Of a stretch of 10,069 nucleotides of DNA, positions 5,713 through 10,069 are shown piece after piece. A model generated the notes under the pieces. It ran no database searches. It worked only from the letters and a program-made list of their open reading frames with translations, and was not told where the DNA came from. This DNA is from Oscillospiraceae bacterium (lineage in GTDB: Bacteria; Bacillota; Clostridia; Oscillospirales; Oscillospiraceae): positions 1 to 10,069 of the forward strand of contig JAFPTE010000079.1 in NCBI GenBank assembly GCA_017400415.1, written 5' to 3'. A program made the position numbers and the translations under genes. Each line of letters opens with the position of its first letter. Within the stretch, counting starts at the first letter, position 1.

Positions 5713-6720
5713 TTATCTCTGGAGGAAGCCTACCTTCTTATAGACCTTCCGAAGAGTTTTTTCGGCCACATAGGAGGCCTTTTCGGCGCCGGAACGGTAA
5801 ACGCTCTCAAGATATGCCTTGTCCTTCATAAGGCGGCGGCTCTCCTCCCGGATGGGACGCAGAGCCTCCACCACAGCCTCACCCACGGCGGGCTTGAAGG
5901 CGCCGTAGCCCTTGCCGGCAAACTCCGCCTCAATTTCGGCAAAGCTCCTGCCGGTGACGGAGGAGTAGATGGTCATGAGGTTGGCCACGCCGGGCTTTGC
6001 CTCCGGGTCGTAGCGGACGCAGTTTTCCGTGTCGCAGTCCGTGATGGCCCGCTTGAACTGGCGCATGATAACGTCCGGCTCGTCCATAAGGAGAACTCTG
6101 CCCGTGTCCTCGTTCTCGGACTTGCTCATCTTGGAGGCGGGGTCCGTCAGGCTCATGATGCGGGCGCCTACCTTGGGGATGAAGGGCTCCGGCATCTTGA
6201 AAACGTCCCCGTAGATGCCGTTGAAGCGCTGGACGATGTTCCGGCACAGCTCCACGTGCTGCTTCTGGTCCTCGCCCACGGGCACATAGTCCGGCTGATA
6301 CAGCAGGATGTCCGCAGCCATAAGGGCAGGGTAGGTGAACAGGCCGCCGTTTATATTCTCGGCATTTTTGGCGCTCTTATCCTTGAACTGGGTCATTCTG
6401 CTCAGCTCGCCGAACATGGAGTAGCAGTTGAGCACCCAGCCCAGCTCGGCGTGCTGGTGCACGTGGGACTGGATGAACAGGGTGTTCTTCTCCGGGTCCA
6501 GGCCGCAGGCGATGTACTGGGCCAGCTGCTCCAGAGTGCGGCGGCGCAGGTCCGCCGGGTTCTGGCGGACGGTTATGGCATGGAGATCCGCCATGAAATA
6601 GTAGCAGTCATAGGTGTCGGCACGCTCAGCCCAGCTCTTGATGGCGCCCAGATAGGAGCCAAGAGTCAGATCGCCGGAGGGCTTGATGCCGGAGAGCATT
6701 ACTTTTTTCTCGTTTTCCAT
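5713..6720 (-). CDS. trpS: Tryptophanyl-tRNA synthetase
   Basis: This cytoplasmic class I synthetase charges tRNA-Trp using ATP and tryptophan. Its 335 residues are the normal bacterial length. The Rossmann-fold signatures are PSGDLTLGSYLGA (14-26, the HIGH-equivalent) and KMSKS (197-201). Between them are the tryptophan-site region AADILLYQPDYVPVGEDQKQ (135-154) and MTQFKDKSAK (109-118), all typical of the family. The HIGH-equivalent reads TLGS where many bacterial enzymes have T(I/L)GN, a mild variant. ATG 6720-6718 has GAGG five bases upstream. It starts 11 bases after the aminotransferase stop, and no T-box leader or terminator-antiterminator lies in that gap, so expression seems to follow the operon promoter. 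The gene is intact. Confidence 0.97.
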   Translation of the reverse strand: MENEKKVMLSGIKPSGDLTLGSYLGAIKSWAERADTYDCYYFMADLHAITVRQNPADLRRRTLEQLAQYIACGLDPEKNTLFIQSHVHQHAELGWVLNCYSMFGELSRMTQFKDKSAKNAENINGGLFTYPALMAADILLYQPDYVPVGEDQKQHVELCRNIVQRFNGIYGDVFKMPEPFIPKVGARIMSLTDPASKMSKSENEDTGRVLLMDEPDVIMRQFKRAITDCDTENCVRYDPEAKPGVANLMTIYSSVTGRSFAEIEAEFAGKGYGAFKPAVGEAVVEALRPIREESRRLMKDKAYLESVYRSGAEKASYVAEKTLRKVYKKVGFLQR

Positions 6721-6731
6721 AGTATCCTCGC

Positions 6732-7925
6732 TTATTTAGTGAGCCCATACTCCTCAGCCAGCTTCCGGAAGGCGGGGAGAGAGCGGATTATCATATCGTG
6801 GCTGACGCAGTAGGCAATGCGGACGTAGCCCGGGCAGGCAAAGGAGGAGCCGGGCACCAGGAGAATGTTGTACTTCTTTGCCCGCTGGGTGAATGCCCTG
6901 TCCTCCTCCGGAGTTTTGACCCACATATAGAAGGCGCCGGAGGGATACACGCACTGAAATCCGGCCTGGGTAAGGCCGTTATAGAGAGCACGGCGGTTTG
7001 CGTCATAGGCCGCCACGTCGGTCTTCTCCTCCAGGCAGGCCGCCACCAGCCGCTGCTGCAGGGCAGGGGCGTTCACAAAGCCCAGAATGCGGTTTGCAAT
7101 GACGGCGGCGGAGAAGATGAGGCCTGCGTCCTCCGCCTTCGGGGAGATGGCCACGTAGCCGATTCTCTCGCCGGGCAGGGACAGGCTCTTGGACCAGGAG
7201 TAGCACACGATGGTGTTGTCATAGAAGCCGGGCAGCCAGGGGACGGCGGCGCCGTCGTAGCAGAGCTCCCGGTAGGGCTCGTCGGCAATGATGTAAATGG
7301 GATTGCCGAACTTTTCCTGAGCACGGCCCAGGGCGGCTGCCAGGGCCCTTACAGTATCCTCGGAATATACAACGCCGGTGGGGTTATTGGGGTTATTGAT
7401 GATGACCGCCTTGGTCTTCTCGGTGACGGCGGCGAAAAGAGCTTCGGCGTCCGGCTGGAAGCCCCTCTCCGCCGGGGCGGGAACGGCCTTCAGAACGCCG
7501 TCAAAGTTGGAAACATAGTTGCCGTACTCCAGGAAGTAGGGGGCGAAGGTCAGCACCTCGTCACCGGGGTTCAGCAGGGTTTTCAGAACGATGTTCAGAC
7601 CGCCGGCGGCACCTACGGTCATGATGATGTTGTCCTCGCCGAAGGCTCCGCCGAAGCGGGAGTTCAGGCTCTCCGCCACGGCCTTCCGCACGAAGGGATA
7701 GCCGGCGTTGGGCATATAGCCGTGGAGGGCCATAGGGTCCGTATTCCCGGCGATGGACAGGATTTCGGAGCGTATTTTCTCCGGGGCGGGGATGTTCGGG
7801 TTGCCCAGGGAGAAATCGTAAACGTTCTCCCGGCCGTACAGGGCAGCCAGGCGGTTGCCCTCCTCAAACATGGCCCTTATGGCGCTGCCGCCCTCGGTCA
7901 TCTTTATCATGCGATGGGATATCAT
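6732..7925 (-). CDS. Pyridoxal-phosphate aminotransferase, class I/II (fold type I)
   Basis: A 397-residue cytoplasmic aminotransferase with the full fold-type I set: the GAAGG phosphate-binding turn at 105-109, NNPNNPTG with N181, ADEPYRE with D215 and Y218, SWSKSLSLPGERIGY with the Schiff-base lysine K246 and R254, and the carboxylate-binding R369 in PGYVRIAYC. An aspartate-like or aromatic amino-acid substrate range is usual for such proteins; the precise substrate cannot be decided from the sequence. ATG 7925-7923 has GAGG seven bases upstream and heads an operon with trpS and tagO; the spacing to trpS is 11 bases. I see no reason to link it to tryptophan specifically. Confidence 0.93.
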   Translation of the reverse strand: MISHRMIKMTEGGSAIRAMFEEGNRLAALYGRENVYDFSLGNPNIPAPEKIRSEILSIAGNTDPMALHGYMPNAGYPFVRKAVAESLNSRFGGAFGEDNIIMTVGAAGGLNIVLKTLLNPGDEVLTFAPYFLEYGNYVSNFDGVLKAVPAPAERGFQPDAEALFAAVTEKTKAVIINNPNNPTGVVYSEDTVRALAAALGRAQEKFGNPIYIIADEPYRELCYDGAAVPWLPGFYDNTIVCYSWSKSLSLPGERIGYVAISPKAEDAGLIFSAAVIANRILGFVNAPALQQRLVAACLEEKTDVAAYDANRRALYNGLTQAGFQCVYPSGAFYMWVKTPEEDRAFTQRAKKYNILLVPGSSFACPGYVRIAYCVSHDMIIRSLPAFRKLAEEYGLTK

Positions 7926-7956
7926 AATAACACCTCATTTCCCATTATAACAACTT

Positions 7957-7985
7957 ATTATACCATAATCCGGCGGGTTTTCCAA
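7957..7985 (-). promoter_or_regulatory. Promoter of the aminotransferase-trpS-tagO operon
   Basis: On the minus strand, -35 TTGGAA (7985-7980), 17 bases, then -10 TATAAT (7962-7957), preceded by TGG as an extended -10. Transcription would begin near 7950, about 25 bases before the ATG. A second TATAAT (7949-7944) downstream has no matching -35. Confidence 0.78.
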
Positions 7986-8043
7986 TAGCAAATGCAAAAT
8001 ATTTCTTTTTCTTCTTAAAGCGGCCGGGAGAGTGCCGAGACTG

Positions 8044-8072
8044 TTGCTTTTCCGGCGGAGATATGCTAAAAT
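8044..8072 (+). promoter_or_regulatory. Promoter of ruvCAB
   Basis: TTGCTT (8044-8049), 17 bases, then TAAAAT (8067-8072) with an extended TGC just upstream. The predicted transcript start near 8079 leaves about 33 bases to the ruvC ATG at 8112. No recognisable Firmicute LexA box (GAAC-N4-GTTC type) overlaps it in the 186-base divergent gap. Confidence 0.7.
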
Positions 8073-8100
8073 GGTACCCGAAAAATGGCACAAAAGGCAA

Positions 8101-8106
8101 AGAGGT
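8101..8106 (+). promoter_or_regulatory. Ribosome binding site deciding the ruvC start
   Basis: AGAGGT five bases before ATG 8112. The in-frame ATG at 8085 has none and would lie only a few bases past the predicted transcript start. Confidence 0.65.
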
Positions 8107-8111
8107 GCGAA

Positions 8112-8630
8112 ATGCAGACCATTCTGGGCATTGACCCGGGCATAGCCACGGTAGGCTTCGGCATAATCCGGGCGGATAAGGGAAAGCAGGAGCTGGTGCG
8201 CTGCGGCGCAATCCTGACTCCGGCGGGCCAGCGGCTCTCCGTGCGGCTCCAGCAGATTTATTACGACACGCTTGAGCTCATAAAGATGTTCGAGCCCGAC
8301 GCCATCAGCGTGGAGGAGCTCTTCTTCAACGACAACCTGAAAACCGGCATCGCCGTGGCCCACGGCAGAGGAGTATGTCTGCTGGCGGGGCAGGAGATGG
8401 GGGTGCCCATGTTTGAGTATACGCCCCTGCAGGTGAAGCAGGCCATCGCCGGCTACGGCAGAGCCACGAAAAAGCAGATGATGGAGATGGTCAGAAGGAT
8501 TCTGAATCTGGACAGCGTGGCGAAGCCCGACGACGCTTCCGACGCCCTGGCCCTGGCCATTACCCACAGCCGGTTCTCCGGCTCACTGATGAATATTGAC
8601 GGAGGTAACAGTCCATGTTCTACTATTTAG
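8112..8630 (+). CDS. ruvC: Holliday-junction resolvase RuvC
   Basis: RuvC is a Mg2+-dependent endonuclease that, as a dimer, cuts Holliday junctions symmetrically, acting with the RuvAB motor in recombination and repair. From ATG 8112 it has 172 residues, typical of the family, and starts QTILGIDPG as expected. The catalytic acids are visible: D8 in GIDPG, E68 in SVEELFF, and D141 and D144 in DDASDALALAITH, with H152 after. The longer start at 8085 would add nine residues (MAQKAKRCE) before the conserved core and lacks a ribosome binding site. Its last codons overlap ruvA by 16 bases. No yebC neighbour is present upstream; instead a divergent aminotransferase gene is found. Confidence 0.95.
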   Translation: MQTILGIDPGIATVGFGIIRADKGKQELVRCGAILTPAGQRLSVRLQQIYYDTLELIKMFEPDAISVEELFFNDNLKTGIAVAHGRGVCLLAGQEMGVPMFEYTPLQVKQAIAGYGRATKKQMMEMVRRILNLDSVAKPDDASDALALAITHSRFSGSLMNIDGGNSPCSTI

Positions 8631-9214
8631 AAGGCAACGTGTCCATTCTGGAAAACAGCATAGCGGTCATTGACGCCGGGGGAGTGGGCTTCCTTGTAAA
8701 CGTGACCATGAACACTCTCGGCAAGCTCCAGACCGGCAAGAAGGCCCGGCTTTACACCTCCGTTGTTATCCGGGAGGACGCCTTCGATATCTACGGCTTT
8801 TACGACCAGGCGGAAAAGCGCTGCTTTGAGCTGCTGACCAGCGTCTCCGGCGTTGGGCCCAAGGCTGCCCAGTCCGTTCTCTCCGCCTTGACCCCCGAGG
8901 GCTTTGCCATGGCGGTCATCTCGGAAAATGAGAAGGCCATCACCGCCGCCCAGGGGGTGGGCAAGCGCATCGCCCAGAGAATTATCCTTGAGCTGAAGGA
9001 CAAGATGGCCAAGGAGAACATCGGCATGCCCGCCGGGTCCGGCACGGTGGCGGCCCCCGGCGCCAAGGGGGACAGGACTGCCGAGGCGGTGGCCGCCCTC
9101 ACGGTGCTGGGCTACTCCGGCCCGGAGATAAACGCCGCCCTCCGGGGCGTCTCCACGGAGAATATGACCACCGAGGAAATCATCAAATACGTTCTCAAGT
9201 CCTCGCTGAGATAA
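8615..9214 (+). CDS. ruvA: Holliday-junction DNA helicase subunit RuvA
   Basis: RuvA is a tetramer that grips the four-way junction and loads RuvB. At 199 residues it has the three normal parts: an OB-fold domain (about 1-63) with the acidic pin residues E54 and D55 in REDAFDIYGF; a double helix-hairpin-helix domain with SGVGPKAA (78-85) and GVGKRIAQ (114-121); and, after a Gly/Ala/Pro-rich linker (about 132-152), the C-terminal three-helix domain (153-199) that touches RuvB. ATG 8615 has GGAGGT eight bases upstream, inside ruvC, which it overlaps by 16 bases. Intact. Confidence 0.97.
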   Translation: MFYYLEGNVSILENSIAVIDAGGVGFLVNVTMNTLGKLQTGKKARLYTSVVIREDAFDIYGFYDQAEKRCFELLTSVSGVGPKAAQSVLSALTPEGFAMAVISENEKAITAAQGVGKRIAQRIILELKDKMAKENIGMPAGSGTVAAPGAKGDRTAEAVAALTVLGYSGPEINAALRGVSTENMTTEEIIKYVLKSSLR

Positions 9215-9224
9215 GGAGGGGCCT

Positions 9225-10069
9225 ATGATAGACTTTACCAAGACCGGCGGCGCAGAAAAGCCGGGAAAAAACGATAATATAACCACCCCGGTCCATCTGA
9301 AGGAGGACGACGGGGAGCTGAGCCTGCGTCCCAGGACCTTGTCCGAGTATATAGGACAGGAGAAGGTTAAGCGGAATCTGGAGGTTTACATCGAGGGCGC
9401 CAAGCGCCGGGGCGAGCCTCTGGACCATGTTATCCTTCACGGGCCTCCGGGCCTGGGCAAGACCACCCTGGCGGCCATCATCGCCAACGAGATGGGCTCC
9501 CAGCTCCGGAAGACCTCCGGCCCCGCCATCGAAAAGCCCAAGGACCTGGCGGCCCTGCTGACGAACCTGGAGGAGAACGACATCCTCTTTATTGACGAGA
9601 TCCACCGCATGAACCGCTCCGTGGAGGAGATACTCTACCCGGCCATGGAGGATAAGCAAATTGACATAATCATCGGCCAGGGGCCGGCGGCCACCTCCAT
9701 CTGCCTGGAGCTCAAAAACTTCACTCTGGTAGGCGCCACCACCCGCTCCGGCCAGCTCTCCAGCCCCCTGCGGGATCGCTTCGGCATCGAGCTGAAGCTG
9801 GAGCTCTATGAGCCGGAGGACCTGGTGAAGATAATCACCCGCTCTGCGGATATTCTGGGCGTGCCCATCGAGAAGGACGGCGCCTGGGAGCTGGCCTGCC
9901 GCAGCAGGGGCACCCCCAGAATCGCCAACCGGATCCTGCGCCGGGTCCGGGACTTTGCTCAGGTCTACGGCGACGGCACCATCACAAAGCAGATTGCGGA
10001 CGTGGCCCTGGGCAGGATGGAGATTGACAAGGACGGCCTGGACGCTGTGGACCGGCGGCTCCTGTCCAC
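9225..10069 (+). CDS. ruvB: Holliday-junction branch-migration ATPase RuvB (3' end off the window)
   Basis: RuvB is the AAA+ hexameric motor that pumps DNA through the RuvA-bound junction. The frame runs open from ATG 9225 to the window end, 281 codons of an expected 330 or so. The ATP-site elements are Walker A GPPGLGKT (73-80), Walker B LFIDE (121-125), the arginine-finger region ATTRSGQLSSPLRDRFG with R174, and sensor 2 GTPRIANR with R232. The C-terminal winged-helix DNA-binding domain begins near residue 255 and is cut. AAGGAGG (9213-9219) lies five bases before the start and partly overlaps the ruvA stop, ten bases away. The N-terminal 20 residues are polar and family-variable. No frameshift is seen. 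Confidence 0.96.
   Translation, partial: MIDFTKTGGAEKPGKNDNITTPVHLKEDDGELSLRPRTLSEYIGQEKVKRNLEVYIEGAKRRGEPLDHVILHGPPGLGKTTLAAIIANEMGSQLRKTSGPAIEKPKDLAALLTNLEENDILFIDEIHRMNRSVEEILYPAMEDKQIDIIIGQGPAATSICLELKNFTLVGATTRSGQLSSPLRDRFGIELKLELYEPEDLVKIITRSADILGVPIEKDGAWELACRSRGTPRIANRILRRVRDFAQVYGDGTITKQIADVALGRMEIDKDGLDAVDRRLLS

Noticed and set aside
4236..6813. Very long + strand open frames (531 and 579 codons) lying opposite tagO and trpS
   Set aside because: They are opposite-strand shadows of two clearly recognised genes in GC-rich DNA. Their translations are rich in Gly, His, Ala or Arg with no domain, and they have no convincing ribosome binding sites.
6798..7988. A 396-codon + strand open frame opposite the aminotransferase
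   Set aside because: It mirrors the aminotransferase codon for codon, is dominated by Gly, Val, Ala and His, and runs through that operon's promoter.
1..10069. CRISPR array, transposase, integrase, toxin-antitoxin or phage genes
   Set aside because: No regularly spaced repeats, transposase or recombinase motifs, or terminal inverted repeats of an insertion element are seen.

Overview
This window looks like chromosome from a GC-rich, Gram-positive Clostridia-type Firmicute, possibly of the Oscillospiraceae or a related gut family. The pointers are a divergent Asp23/Gls24 protein plus fatty-acid-kinase FakA (the yloU-yloV pair), a TagO/WecA-type polyprenyl-phosphate sugar-phosphate transferase, ruvC-ruvA-ruvB in one run, strong AGGAGG-type ribosome binding sites, vegetative -35/-10 promoters and GTG/TTG starts. 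The family-level placement is inference. I see no insertion sequence, phage gene, CRISPR array, tRNA or rRNA.

Layout. (1) Bases 1-669: the 3' part of an unrecognised + strand gene, less GC-rich than the rest, closed by a strong hairpin at 673-701 shared with the converging fakA. (2) 716-2757, minus strand: asp23-like gene then fakA, with a promoter at 2798-2826. (3) 2966-3160, plus strand: a 64-residue single-pass membrane protein with its own promoter, ending at a hairpin shared with a converging YfcE/MJ0936-type phosphoesterase (3201-3680, minus). (4) 3737-4564, plus strand: three small overlapping genes of no known function. They converge on tagO with only 16 bases between the stop codons, and a single hairpin fills that junction. 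(5) 4581-7925, minus strand: a class I/II aminotransferase, trpS and tagO read as one tightly spaced operon from a TATAAT promoter at 7957-7985. (6) 8112-10069, plus strand: ruvC, ruvA and ruvB (cut by the window end) from a promoter at 8044-8072.

How the genes work together. FakA phosphorylates fatty acids held by a FakB partner not encoded here. TagO starts cell-wall polymer synthesis on the undecaprenyl carrier. RuvC resolves the Holliday junctions that RuvA and RuvB bind and migrate. The aminotransferase-trpS-tagO string seems to be co-transcription of unrelated housekeeping genes.

Novelty. Most of the window is ordinary housekeeping DNA. The part that best deserves attention is the three-gene cassette of small proteins at 3737-4564. 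Next are the small membrane protein divergent from asp23-fakA and the inverted repeats in the region between them. I found no clear new defence or mobile system.
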